Source: Phascolarctobacterium sp.
GTDB taxonomy: Bacteria > Bacillota > Negativicutes > Acidaminococcales > Acidaminococcaceae
NCBI GenBank assembly: GCA_030540395.1
Contig: JAUNWI010000009.1
Location: 1-64,000 of the forward strand
DNA: 64,000 nucleotides
Direction of reading: 5' to 3'
A model generated the notes under the pieces. That model worked only from the letters and a program-made list of their open reading frames with translations, made no database searches and was not told the origin of the DNA. The position numbers and the translations under genes were made by a program. Positions 41,909-51,551 of the stretch are shown one piece after another (within the stretch, counting starts at the first letter, position 1; each line of letters starts with the position of its first letter).

Positions 41909-41973
41909 TGAAATACTGACTGCAGCATTGTCACTGGAACAAGCTTGTTGCTTAGCAGGAGGAGTGATTATAG

Positions 41974-44900
41974 ATGTGCAAAGTTTTATTTTTAACCAAT
42001 GTTATCAGACGCATGGGCATGATGCAGCAAACCTTGGAAAAGCTGCAGCAAGAGGGTAAGCTAGATGCTTCCTGTGCCTGCAGATGGCTTAAGGATAATA
42101 CACAATGGGATAATAAATGGCAGCAGGAGCTGGAAAGCACTGACCTGGTGTTGATGAAATGGATGGGTAGTGGGCTAGACACTCCTTTTTTGCAAAAATG
42201 TCTGCAGTATCTGAAGCAAAAACAAATACCCTTTTATGTGGATGCAGCTGGCAGCAAGGAAGGCGAGGTTTCGCAAGGTATTCCCATAGATAGGATTGCT
42301 ACGATTAAACAATATGCTCTTTATGGCGGTGAAAAGAATTATTATCATTTGTGGCTGTATTTGCAACAATTCCTGACTAAAGCAGAGGAAAGCATTCCTA
42401 GGCCTGACCCTATTCATTGGACGGGCATCTATCATCCTAGAGCTAAGCAGGTTTACACTGATTTGGCAGCTTATGAAAAGGATTTTTGTGATCCCCAAAA
42501 GCCCAGTGTTGGCATGTTTTTTTATCGTGATGAGTGGGTTTGGGGCGATTTGGAATATCAAAGTGCCATGGTAGAGGCGCTGGAAAAACAAAATTTAAAC
42601 GTTATCTGCGTTTTCACCAATGGTATGCCCAATACGCAAATGGGCATGCCCTCTATCCCGGAGGTAGTGCAGAGATTCTTTTGTAAACAGGGACTGCCAA
42701 TTATTGATGCGCTGATTAATGTGATGAAGTTTTCTTTGACAAGCAGTGGTGCGTTGAATGTAGGATATTTAAAAGAGTGGAATGTACCCGTGCTACAGGC
42801 TTATACAATTATGGCACCCTATGAGGAGTGGAAGGATAGCTTTGAGGGTATGAACGCTATGGAGATTTCCATTAGTGTTTCCTTGCCGGAATTTGATGGT
42901 ATTGTTCATGGGGTACCCATTGCCTGCAAAAAGGTGTTGCCAAATGGGGATGTGCGGTACTTACCCATTGCTGATAGGGTGGAGCTCATGGCACGCAAGG
43001 CCGCCAAATGGGCCCGCTTACGCCATAAGGCAAATGCTGACAAGAAAATAGCCATCATTTTTCATAATTATCCACCTCGTAATTCCAATATAGGCAGTGC
43101 CTTAGGCTTGGATACCATTGAAAGCATTCGCCGCGTTTTGGCTTTAATGCAGGAGCGCGGCTATAAACTGGATACAATTCCCCAGGATACAAAGGAATTT
43201 ATTAAGCAATTAACTGCCAACGCCACCAATGACCGCAGCATGCTTACAGAAAAGCAGATGGAGGCTGCTTATAAGCTTTTAGGTAAGGAATATGCAGCCT
43301 TTTATAAGGGCATGCCGCAGAAGGTGCAGGAGCAGCTGGTAAAGGATTGGGGCGAGACTCCGGGCGAGGTTATGGAGTACAACGGGGATATCCTTGTTCC
43401 GGGCACCATGAACGGCAATGTTTTTGTGACCGTGCAGCCGCCGCGTGGCTTTGGCGAAGACCCGGAAAAGATTTATCACGACCCCTTTGTGGCGCCAACA
43501 CACCAGTATTTGGCCTTTTATAGATGGATTAGGGATGTGTGGCAGGCGGATGCAGTGGCACACATTGGTACTCATGGCAATTTAGAATGGCTGCCAGGCA
43601 AGAACGCCGGCTTAAGCGATAGCTGTTACCCCGACCTGGCACTGGGTGATTTGCCAAATATTTATCCTTATAATATCACAATCACCGGCGAAGGTATCCA
43701 GGCCAAACGTCGTGGTGCGGCCTGCCTTGTTGAACACTTGCCTGCGCCGCAAACGCAAGCGGGTGTTTATGATGAGCTGGAAGAGCTAGAAAAGCTCATG
43801 GAAGAATATATTCATTTTGAGACAACCCAACCGGAGAGCTTACCCAACCTGGAGCAAATGCTCAAAGAAAAAGCTGCTGCCGCTAATTTGCAGGATGAGG
43901 TGGTTTATGACGAAGCCAAGCCCTTTAAGGAATATGTGATGGCTTTGCATAATTACATTAGCGAGTTAAAGAATATGGAGGTGCATACGGGCCTGCATAT
44001 TTTGGGCCAGCCGCCTAAGGATGAACAGCTGATTGATTATTTGTGGTTGCTGCTGCGCTTGGATAATGGCGATGTTCCCAGCTTAACCCAAGCTGTTTGC
44101 GCCCTGTATGGCTTTGATTATTACGAGCTTTTGGAAAATAGCGGGCTTATTTATGAGCCCTTGAATATCTCCTACGGCATGCTGCTGGATAGAGTGGGTG
44201 AGCAATGTCGCGAGCTTATCCGCTTGCTGGCTACGCAGGATTTTGAGCCTGGTGCTTGGCAGGAGGTAGAAAAGCTGCTCTGGGTTGCTTGTGCGCCGCA
44301 GGAGCTGCGGCAAAAGCTGCAGCAGGTGTGCGAGTATACCTGCACCAAGGTTTATCCCAATCTGCAGCTTACTACCCAGGAAATCGAAAATGTACTGCGT
44401 GGCTTTAATGGGGAATATATCGAGCCAGGTCCTAGTGGCGCTCCCTCCAGCGGTGGCGCTGATTTGCTGCCCACAGGTCGCAATTTTTATGGTGTGGACC
44501 CGCGTACGCTGCCCACGCCTGCGGCTTGGGAGATTGGCAAGCAGCTGGCGGACCAGGTTATTGAACGCTTTATTGCGGAAGAAGGGCATTACCCGGAAAA
44601 CATCGGCATCGTGCTGTGGTCTGGCTCCAATATGCGCAGTCATGGACAATGCATTGCGGAATTCCTCTATTTAATGGGTATTAGGCCAAAATATCAAAGT
44701 GGTAGCTTACGGGTTTGTGGCCTAGAGGTTATTCCACTAACGGAGCTAAAGCGACCTCGTATTGATGTTATGAGCCGCATCAGCGGCCTGTTTAGGGATT
44801 CCATGCCTGCTGTGGTAAATTTGTTGGACAAGGCAGTGCTTTTAGCTGCGGAGCAGGAGGAAGACCAGAAGCTTAACTATGTGCGCAAGCATATTCAAAA

Positions 44901-45690
44901 CGATAGCAAGGAGCTGGAGAACACTGAGGGCATGACCCACGAGGACGCTTGGCGACAGGCTGCCTTCCGTATTTTTGGCGACCAGGAGGGCTGTTATGGC
45001 GCTGGTGTGGCGGCGCTATTAGAAGCAAAGAATTGGGAGAGCATTGACGATATTGCTGATGTTTATGTGCGCTGGGGCGGCCATGCCTATGGCGGCAAAA
45101 CAAGGGGCAAATTTTTGCCACAGCAGTTCCGTAAACGTTTAGGCAGCCTTGATGTGACAATCAAGAATGAAGATAACCACGAAACCAATATGCTCAGCAG
45201 CGATGATTATAATGCTTATCACGGCGGCATGATTGCCTGTGTGCGCAGCATTAAGGGAAGTGCGCCGCGCTCCTATTGTGGCGATAGCACGGATAGAACG
45301 AAAATTACTATGCATAGTGTACAGGAGGAGGCCAAACGGATTTTTCGTAGTGAAGCCATCAATCCTAAATATATCGAAGGCATGATGAAGCATGGCTATA
45401 AGGGCGCAGCGGATATGGCCAATATGATTGCGCATAGCTTTCAGTGGGATGCTACCAGCGCCGTGATGGAGGACTGGATGTACGAAAAATATGCAGAAAA
45501 ATATACCTTTGACCCCAAGGTACAGGAATGGCTTAGGGATGTTAATCCATGGGCTTTGCAGCGGATGACAGAAATCTTGCTGGAGGCAGAGCAGCGTGGC
45601 TTGTGGCACGCCAAGCCTGAGACCAAGGAGGAGCTACAGCAGCTATACTTGGAAATGGAGGGCGAATTGGAGGAGAGGGCTGATGACTAG
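41974..45690 (+). CDS. cobN: CobN/ChlH-family metallochelatase large subunit
   Basis: 1238 residues, typical CobN length, with AGGAGGAG upstream. Family blocks are clear: KKIAIIFHNYPPRNSNIGSA (~360), VTVQPPRGFGEDPEKIYHDP, HIGTHGNLEWLPGKNAGLS (~540-560), NIYPYNITITGEGIQAKRR and, near the C-terminus, RWGGHAYGGKTRGKF and DYNAYHGG. CobN inserts Co2+ into a corrin, ChlH inserts Mg2+ into protoporphyrin, and HmuS of Bacteroidetes is reported to remove iron from haem; the sequence does not tell which. ChlI- and ChlD-like partners are encoded downstream, giving a full HID-type complex. No signal peptide, hence cytosolic. Confidence 0.9.
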   Translation: MCKVLFLTNVIRRMGMMQQTLEKLQQEGKLDASCACRWLKDNTQWDNKWQQELESTDLVLMKWMGSGLDTPFLQKCLQYLKQKQIPFYVDAAGSKEGEVSQGIPIDRIATIKQYALYGGEKNYYHLWLYLQQFLTKAEESIPRPDPIHWTGIYHPRAKQVYTDLAAYEKDFCDPQKPSVGMFFYRDEWVWGDLEYQSAMVEALEKQNLNVICVFTNGMPNTQMGMPSIPEVVQRFFCKQGLPIIDALINVMKFSLTSSGALNVGYLKEWNVPVLQAYTIMAPYEEWKDSFEGMNAMEISISVSLPEFDGIVHGVPIACKKVLPNGDVRYLPIADRVELMARKAAKWARLRHKANADKKIAIIFHNYPPRNSNIGSALGLDTIESIRRVLALMQERGYKLDTIPQDTKEFIKQLTANATNDRSMLTEKQMEAAYKLLGKEYAAFYKGMPQKVQEQLVKDWGETPGEVMEYNGDILVPGTMNGNVFVTVQPPRGFGEDPEKIYHDPFVAPTHQYLAFYRWIRDVWQADAVAHIGTHGNLEWLPGKNAGLSDSCYPDLALGDLPNIYPYNITITGEGIQAKRRGAACLVEHLPAPQTQAGVYDELEELEKLMEEYIHFETTQPESLPNLEQMLKEKAAAANLQDEVVYDEAKPFKEYVMALHNYISELKNMEVHTGLHILGQPPKDEQLIDYLWLLLRLDNGDVPSLTQAVCALYGFDYYELLENSGLIYEPLNISYGMLLDRVGEQCRELIRLLATQDFEPGAWQEVEKLLWVACAPQELRQKLQQVCEYTCTKVYPNLQLTTQEIENVLRGFNGEYIEPGPSGAPSSGGADLLPTGRNFYGVDPRTLPTPAAWEIGKQLADQVIERFIAEEGHYPENIGIVLWSGSNMRSHGQCIAEFLYLMGIRPKYQSGSLRVCGLEVIPLTELKRPRIDVMSRISGLFRDSMPAVVNLLDKAVLLAAEQEEDQKLNYVRKHIQNDSKELENTEGMTHEDAWRQAAFRIFGDQEGCYGAGVAALLEAKNWESIDDIADVYVRWGGHAYGGKTRGKFLPQQFRKRLGSLDVTIKNEDNHETNMLSSDDYNAYHGGMIACVRSIKGSAPRSYCGDSTDRTKITMHSVQEEAKRIFRSEAINPKYIEGMMKHGYKGAADMANMIAHSFQWDATSAVMEDWMYEKYAEKYTFDPKVQEWLRDVNPWALQRMTEILLEAEQRGLWHAKPETKEELQQLYLEMEGELEERADD

Positions 45691-46708
45691 AAAAATAAAA
45701 ATGTTGGTGCTCAGTCTAACCGGAAAATGTAATTATGCTTGTCGTTATTGTTATGCTGCGTCCCATGAGCGCATGTGCATGACAAAGGAAACAGCCTTGG
45801 CCGCTTTACAACTAGTCCCTCGGGATGAAAGCTTTATTTTGCAGTTTTCAGGAGGCGAACCATTGCTAAATTTTGAGGTGCTGCAGGCTGTTGTCGAGCA
45901 AGTAGAAAAGGAGCAGCTTCCTGCTATTATGCAAATTCAGACTAATGGTTCTTTGCTGACTGATGAGATAGCTATCTTTTTGTACAAGCATAAGGTTGCA
46001 ATAGGTGTGAGCCTAGATGGAAGACCTAACGTAAATGACAAGCTGCGCATCAAAAAGAATGGTCATGGTGCAACAGGAGCAACTTTAAAGGGCGTTGAGA
46101 TTTTAAGAAGAAATAATATCGCCTGTGGAATAACCTGTGTTGTAACAGATGAAAATGTACGTGAGCTTAGCGGCATAGTTGACTTTGCCTATTTTTTGGG
46201 TAATATTCGTAAAATTGGCTTTGATATTTTGAGAGGGCAGGGACGGGGCAAGAGCCTTAAGCCACCGGCAGCCAAGGATATGGAGGAGGCAATGAAGCTG
46301 GTTTATGCAAGAAGGGACACTTTGACCAGGCTAAGTGGGGTATATATAGAAATTGCCCAGCAGGAAAGAGTGAAAACTCTGTGCCGAGGCAATAGTCATA
46401 CCTTTGGCCATTGTTATGCCATGAATGGCGAGGCCGCCTTTGTGACTGCCAAAGGAGATATTTATGCTTGTTCTTCCTTGATAGGCAATCAGGATTTTTA
46501 TCTTGGCAATGTGATAACGGGCATAGAACAGGAACTAGTGGAGAAAACCATGCTGTTTATAAGTGAGTCCATGGCTTTTTGTCGCCAATGCTCTGATTTT
46601 CAGCTGTGCGGCGGTGGTTGCTTTGCACGTTGGTATGGCATGGATGATAAAGAGGACTATGGCGCTGAATGCGCAATGAAGCGCGTGTCCATCAAACAGG
46701 TTGTGTAA
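45683..46708 (+). CDS. Radical SAM/SPASM enzyme
   Basis: 341 residues from the ATG at 45683, overlapping the CobN stop (GGAGGAGAGG upstream). The CX3CX2C motif that binds the SAM-cleaving cluster is CNYACRYC (Cys16, Cys20, Cys23); GGEPLLNF follows. The C-terminal SPASM region has Cys-rich segments ([33 protein letters not shown] and a final ECAMKR) for auxiliary Fe-S clusters. SPASM enzymes commonly modify peptides, but others act on small molecules. Here it may alter the tetrapyrrole or mature a neighbouring protein; no obvious precursor peptide was found. Confidence 0.87.
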   Translation: MTRKIKMLVLSLTGKCNYACRYCYAASHERMCMTKETALAALQLVPRDESFILQFSGGEPLLNFEVLQAVVEQVEKEQLPAIMQIQTNGSLLTDEIAIFLYKHKVAIGVSLDGRPNVNDKLRIKKNGHGATGATLKGVEILRRNNIACGITCVVTDENVRELSGIVDFAYFLGNIRKIGFDILRGQGRGKSLKPPAAKDMEEAMKLVYARRDTLTRLSGVYIEIAQQERVKTLCRGNSHTFGHCYAMNGEAAFVTAKGDIYACSSLIGNQDFYLGNVITGIEQELVEKTMLFISESMAFCRQCSDFQLCGGGCFARWYGMDDKEDYGAECAMKRVSIKQVV

Positions 46709-46739
46709 TGCTTTAAGCAAAGGCGTAGGAGGACAAGAA

Positions 46740-47771
46740 ATGAAACGAACTGCAGTATATCCCTTTACCGCTATTGTGGGTCAGGAGGATATGAAGCTAT
46801 CCTTGATTTTGAATGTTATTAACCCTGCTTTGGGTGGTGTTTTGATAAAAGGCGAAAAGGGTACAGCCAAATCCACCGCTGTGCGAGCCTTGGCGGAGCT
46901 GTTGCCTGCCATGGAGGTAGTACATGGATGCAAATTCCATTGCGACCCGTATGATGCTAACCATATTTGCGATGATTGCAGTGCTTTGCTGCAAAAGGGC
47001 GAAGCACTGCCTATGGAAAGCGTAAAGATGCGGGTAGTGGAGCTGCCTGTGAGTGCAACGGAAGATAGAGTTGTAGGTACACTTGATATTGAGCATGCTA
47101 TTAAGCATGGTGAAAAAAAGTTTGAGCCGGGCATTTTGGCCTTGGCCAACCGCAACATTCTTTATGTGGATGAGATTAATCTTTTGGATGATCATGTGGT
47201 GGATGTGCTGCTGGATGCGGCGGCCATGGGCATCAACACTGTGGAGCGGGAAGGTGTTTCTTATTCCCACCCGGCGCGTTTTGTACTCGTAGGTACCATG
47301 AACCCGGAGGAGGGCGATATTCGTCCTCAGCTTTTGGACCGCTTTGGCTTGAGCGTGGTGGTAACAGGCGAGCATGACCCGGAGCAAAGGGTGGAGGTTA
47401 TCAAGCGTCGCTTGGCCTATGAGCAGGATGCAGAAGCTTTTATTGCCCAATATCAGGAGGAGCAGGAGGAGCTGGCAGCAAGGATTATACAAGCTGGTAA
47501 GCTTTTGCCGGCGGTAACGATTGACGATAAGCTTTTGGAAACAGTGGCTAAGCTGGCTGTAGAGCTGGGCGTGGATGGGCACCGCGCTGACATCACTGTT
47601 ATTAAAACTGCGCTCACTATTGCTGCTTTTAATGGTCGCACCGAGGCAGAGCTGGACGATTTAAAGCAGGCTGCAAAATTGGTGCTGCCCCACCGCATGC
47701 GTCGCCGCCCCTTTGAAGAGGGACAATTAGATTGGGATAGGGTAGAAAGCTTTTTGGCAGCAGAGGCTTAA
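46740..47771 (+). CDS. ChlI/BchI-like chelatase AAA+ subunit
   Basis: 343 residues from the ATG at 46740 (AGGAGG upstream). Walker A is [10 protein letters not shown] (~36-45), Walker B is [23 protein letters not shown], and the sensor/Arg-finger region is [20 protein letters not shown]. The [19 protein letters not shown] insertion with four Cys is typical of magnesium-chelatase I subunits. It forms hexamers with the D subunit to power metal insertion by the CobN/ChlH protein. 31 bases after the radical SAM gene. Confidence 0.92.
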   Translation: MKRTAVYPFTAIVGQEDMKLSLILNVINPALGGVLIKGEKGTAKSTAVRALAELLPAMEVVHGCKFHCDPYDANHICDDCSALLQKGEALPMESVKMRVVELPVSATEDRVVGTLDIEHAIKHGEKKFEPGILALANRNILYVDEINLLDDHVVDVLLDAAAMGINTVEREGVSYSHPARFVLVGTMNPEEGDIRPQLLDRFGLSVVVTGEHDPEQRVEVIKRRLAYEQDAEAFIAQYQEEQEELAARIIQAGKLLPAVTIDDKLLETVAKLAVELGVDGHRADITVIKTALTIAAFNGRTEAELDDLKQAAKLVLPHRMRRRPFEEGQLDWDRVESFLAAEA

Positions 47772-47782
47772 GAGGTAAAGAT

Positions 47783-49717
47783 ATGCATACTAATTCTCTT
47801 TATCCCTTTGCGGCCGTGGTAGGGCAGGAGCAGGCTAAAAAGGCTTTACTGATTGCCTTGGTCAATCCCAAGGCCGGAGGGCTTTTAATCGGCGGTCGCA
47901 AGGGTACGGCGAAGTCTGTGTTGGCGCGCAGCACGAAGGAGCTTATAGAGCCGAAGCAGTTTATTGATTTGCCCTTAAATGTGACGGAGGATATGCTATT
48001 CGGCAGCATCGATATCGAATATGCAGTGAGCAAGGGGCAGAAGCGTTTTGCTCCCGGCATTTTGGCTCGTGCTAACGAAAATGTGCTTTATATTGACGAA
48101 GTTAATTTGCTGCGCCAGGAGCTTTTGCTAGCGGTTTTAGATGCTAATGCTGCTGGACTTAATCAGGTGGAGCGGGATGGCATCTCCTTTACTCATCCGG
48201 TGCACCTCACTGTTTTGGCTACCATGAACCCTGAAGAGGGTGTGTTACCCCAGCATATTTTGGACCGCTTTGGCATGTATGTGGATGTGACAAGTGAAAT
48301 GGAGCTGGAGCAAAGGATAAAGATTATGCGCCAAGCCTTAGCATATGGTAGCGATGTAGCTAGCTTTCGCAAGGAGTATGCCACCGCAACGCAGGAGCTG
48401 AGGACAAAAATTGCTGGAGCCATGGAGCTTTTACCCCAAATTCAGCTGAGTGATGCCATGTTAATTTTGGCAGCACAAATGGTTAGCCAGGCTCTGTGCG
48501 CTGGCCACCGTGCGGAGATTTACTTGTTAGAAGCGGCCAAGGCCTTGGCCGCGCTGGCAGGGCGTGCTTATGTGCTGCCTAAGGATGTGGAGGAGGCAGC
48601 GCAATTTGTATTGCCCCATCGCATGCGCAAGCTGCCGGAGCCACAGGAGCCGGAGGAAAGCGAACAGGATAACCCAGAGCAGGATGAGGATGAATCCGAG
48701 AATAATGATGATGAAGCTCAGGATAATCCCCCTGATGATAATAATTTGCCGTTCCCACCCGTGGATAATAATGATGATGGATCTGCTGATGATGAGCAAG
48801 ACGAAAATGAGCAGGACGAAAAGGACGAGCAGGAGCCACAGCAAAACAATAACCAGCGGGCTACTGAAGAGCAGATTGCAGATATCGATAAAGGCTTTCG
48901 CCTGCCTAAGATGCTGTTGGACTTGGGCAAGGACCGCAATATTCGCCGCGGCAGCGGCAAGCGCAGCACCACTCGGACCGATTTGAAGCAGGGCCGCTAT
49001 GTGCGTGCGGAGCTGCCCAAGGCGAAGGTGGAGGATTTGGCCTTTGATGCTACTATTCGCGCTGCGGCTCCCTTTCAAAAAATGCGGGAGGATAATGGCT
49101 GCGCCTTAAATATCAAGCCAGAGGATTTACGGCAAAAGGTGCGGGAAAAACGCATTGGCAATACCTTTTTGTTTGCTGTTGATGCTAGTGGCTCCATGGG
49201 TGCACGGGAGCGCATGCGTGCTGTGAAGGGTGCGATTTTTTACATGCTGCAGGAGGCTTACCAAAAGCGTGACCGTGTTGGCATGATTGCCTTTCGACGC
49301 CAAAAGGCCGAGGTGCTTTTGCCTATTACACGTAGCGTAGATTTAGCACAAAAATGCTTGGCAGAGCTGCCCACAGGTGGTAAAACCCCCTTGGCTGATG
49401 GCTTAGCTGTGGCTTTACAAACTCTATCCATGCTCAATAAGCACGATAGTGAGTTGGAGCCCATTTTGGTACTGGTAACGGACGGAAGGGCTAATGCTAC
49501 GGAGGAAAATGGCGGTGACCCGGTGCATAGTGCCCTAAAAATGGCGGAGCGCATTGGCAAGGCAAAAATTACCTCCGTGGTTATTGATACGGAATCGGAC
49601 TTTATTAAGCTGGGTTTGGCTAAACGTATTGCAGCGGCCATGGGTGCCAATTATTATACGCTGCAGCGTTTGTCCAAGGATAGCATTATTCGTATTGTGC
49701 GCAGTTTGGATGCTTAA
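47783..49717 (+). CDS. ChlD/BchD-like chelatase subunit (AAA+ plus VWA)
   Basis: 644 residues. The N-terminal AAA+ domain keeps a complete Walker A (GGRKGTAKSV) and LYIDEVNLL, whereas many D subunits have lost theirs. A ~75-residue acidic, Asn/Pro-rich linker (about 295-370) leads to a C-terminal VWA domain with an intact MIDAS: DASGSMGARERM, then TGGKTPLADGLAV and VLVTDGRAN. The D subunit bridges the I ring and the H/CobN subunit. 11 bases after the I-like gene. Confidence 0.92.
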   Translation: MHTNSLYPFAAVVGQEQAKKALLIALVNPKAGGLLIGGRKGTAKSVLARSTKELIEPKQFIDLPLNVTEDMLFGSIDIEYAVSKGQKRFAPGILARANENVLYIDEVNLLRQELLLAVLDANAAGLNQVERDGISFTHPVHLTVLATMNPEEGVLPQHILDRFGMYVDVTSEMELEQRIKIMRQALAYGSDVASFRKEYATATQELRTKIAGAMELLPQIQLSDAMLILAAQMVSQALCAGHRAEIYLLEAAKALAALAGRAYVLPKDVEEAAQFVLPHRMRKLPEPQEPEESEQDNPEQDEDESENNDDEAQDNPPDDNNLPFPPVDNNDDGSADDEQDENEQDEKDEQEPQQNNNQRATEEQIADIDKGFRLPKMLLDLGKDRNIRRGSGKRSTTRTDLKQGRYVRAELPKAKVEDLAFDATIRAAAPFQKMREDNGCALNIKPEDLRQKVREKRIGNTFLFAVDASGSMGARERMRAVKGAIFYMLQEAYQKRDRVGMIAFRRQKAEVLLPITRSVDLAQKCLAELPTGGKTPLADGLAVALQTLSMLNKHDSELEPILVLVTDGRANATEENGGDPVHSALKMAERIGKAKITSVVIDTESDFIKLGLAKRIAAAMGANYYTLQRLSKDSIIRIVRSLDA

Positions 49718-49729
49718 GGAGATATTTTT

Positions 49730-50293
49730 ATGAAAAAGCTATTGATTTTTTGTCTGATGGTTATGGCTTGTTTGGGTACTTTTAATGTTCAAGCAGAGGA
49801 AGTTACCAAGCAGGAAGGCATGAATTGGGAAATAAGCATGATGCCCAAGGCTATAGAAGAGGAGCAGGAGGCAGCCCGTTGGTCCATTGTGGTAGAGAAT
49901 AATTTAGGCGTTTATGCCTACGATATGGGCTCCTTGGCTTTCACTAAGGTGGAAAATGGCGTTGCTGATAAAAATATTATTTCCGTCATGACAAAGACAG
50001 TGTTTACTGATAAGGAAACCTTGAAAAAGCTTAATGCCAAATATAAGGACAAGCTGGCCAAAAAGGAAAAGGTGCAGTACTGCGAGATTTTGATGACCTT
50101 TAATCTGGCTGAAAAAAGCTATGCAGTGACTAATATGGATGTTTTTGGCAGCCAAAAGACGCTGCTCCAGCACAGCGAAAAGAAGCTGCAGTTTGTGCCG
50201 GTGCCCGAGGGAAGCTTTGCTGAGGCGATGCTGGAGATTTGTCAAAAGGCAGTGAATGATGAGGCACAAGAGCAAACAGAAGCTGGCAAATAG
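49730..50293 (+). CDS. Secreted hypothetical protein (adhesin-E-like fold possible)
   Basis: 187 residues with a clear signal peptide (KKLLIFCLMVMACLGTFNVQA). The mature part has strands typical of small periplasmic proteins (WSIVVENNLGVYAYDMGSLAF, VQYCEILMTFNLAEKSYAV, QFVPVPEGSFAEAMLEIC), a pattern recalling the 'surface-adhesin E' family, but I am unsure. 12 bases after the ChlD-like gene and 1 base before the adaptor gene, so it belongs to the operon and probably works in the periplasm. Confidence 0.6.
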   Translation: MKKLLIFCLMVMACLGTFNVQAEEVTKQEGMNWEISMMPKAIEEEQEAARWSIVVENNLGVYAYDMGSLAFTKVENGVADKNIISVMTKTVFTDKETLKKLNAKYKDKLAKKEKVQYCEILMTFNLAEKSYAVTNMDVFGSQKTLLQHSEKKLQFVPVPEGSFAEAMLEICQKAVNDEAQEQTEAGK

Positions 50294-50294
50294 A

Positions 50295-51551
50295 ATGCTG
50301 AAGGGATATATTGCAAAAATAAAGGATTATCTAAAAAAGCATAAGCAAATCAGCCTGATTGCTGTTTGTTTGCTGGGAATAGCGCTATTTTTTGCCGGAC
50401 GTGGCATCTTTCAGCATCAAAAACCATCTAAAACGACAGTAAAGCCACTAGTACATACCTTAAAGCTAACTAGGCAGCCCATTTATCGCAAAATCAAGCT
50501 CTTTGGCCAGATTAAGCCCGAAGCTAGGATTGATATTGTGAATAAATATGCTGGTGTTGTGGAAGCAATTAGCGTAGATTTGGGGCAACGTGTGGAAGCA
50601 GGACAGCTTTTGGCACAGCAAAGATTAACCGATGCGCAGGCAGAGGTAAACAAGACACATGCCCGTTACGAGGAGGCAAGCGCTAATGCCGCTACCTACG
50701 ACACTGATTACACAGCGAATATTGCTCGATACGAGGCTGATTATAAGCTGGCAAAGGTGAATGCTGAACGCTATGAGCGTTTGTATAAAATGGGCGCTGT
50801 ATCCCAATATGAAAGGGATGCTATGCAGCAGACCATGATTAACAAAAAAGCTCTTTATGAGGAGCTGGCTTTGCAGCAGCGTTTTGCCAATCGGCCCTCG
50901 CAGGTTTATCGGCAGGAACAAATTGCCGAGCGTCGCTACCAGGAATATCTTATTGCCCAAAACAAGTATAATGATATGGTCTTTCACGCTCCTCGTGCCG
51001 GTGTCATAGTGTATCGCAATGTAGAGGTTGGCGCATATGTGCCAGCAGGAACAAAGCTTTTGACTATCTTGGATGATAGTGGGTATAAGGTGGATTGCGA
51101 ACTGACTGAAGCTGATGCAGGAGCTGTGCAAGAGGGCGCAGCAGTCAGGCTTTTAATCGAGAGCATGGGCGAGTATTGTCAAGGAAAAGTGGTATTTGTT
51201 AGCCCTGACCGTAAACGTGATAATGATAAATTCTATTTACGAGTACGGGTTGACGAGTGGCCAAAAAGCTTAAAGGCCGGACTTTTTGCTCGCGGGGAAA
51301 TCAAGCATTTGCAAAAGCAGGCAGCTTTAGCGCTTCCCAAAAGCGCTTTGACCAATCGTAACGGCAAAAGCTATGCCTATGTACTAACAAAAGGGAATAA
51401 AGTTGAACAAAGGGCCATTGTGCTTGGCGTAAGCAACGAGCAGGAGGTGGAGGTCGTAGATGGTATCAACGAGGGCGAGCTTGTAATTACAGATAATTTG
51501 GCTCGTTTGCGTACCGGTATGGTAGTGGATGTGGCTAGGGAGGGTAAATAA
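50295..51551 (+). CDS. RND-type periplasmic adaptor (membrane fusion protein)
   Basis: 418 residues from the ATG at 50295. An N-terminal membrane anchor (ISLIAVCLLGIALFFAG) is followed by a lipoyl half-motif (YAGVVEAISVDLGQRVEAGQLLA), a coiled-coil hairpin (~110-210, DAQAEVNKTHARYEEASANAA…), the second lipoyl half (FHAPRAGVIVYRNVEVGAYVPAGT) and beta-barrel/proximal domains ending LRTGMVVD. It links the RND pump to an outer-membrane channel; no TolC-type gene is in the window. Its last base is the first of the pump ATG (TAATG). Confidence 0.9.
   Translation: MLKGYIAKIKDYLKKHKQISLIAVCLLGIALFFAGRGIFQHQKPSKTTVKPLVHTLKLTRQPIYRKIKLFGQIKPEARIDIVNKYAGVVEAISVDLGQRVEAGQLLAQQRLTDAQAEVNKTHARYEEASANAATYDTDYTANIARYEADYKLAKVNAERYERLYKMGAVSQYERDAMQQTMINKKALYEELALQQRFANRPSQVYRQEQIAERRYQEYLIAQNKYNDMVFHAPRAGVIVYRNVEVGAYVPAGTKLLTILDDSGYKVDCELTEADAGAVQEGAAVRLLIESMGEYCQGKVVFVSPDRKRDNDKFYLRVRVDEWPKSLKAGLFARGEIKHLQKQAALALPKSALTNRNGKSYAYVLTKGNKVEQRAIVLGVSNEQEVEVVDGINEGELVITDNLARLRTGMVVDVAREGK

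Noticed and set aside
41909-41973. Third cobalamin riboswitch before the CobN-like gene
   Set aside because: A GTCACTGGAACAAGC string resembles part of the class, but the gap is only 65 bases and lacks the conserved core.
41974-49717. Ordinary magnesium chelatase for chlorophyll synthesis
   Set aside because: No other bacteriochlorophyll gene is visible, and the large subunit has CobN-type blocks and length.
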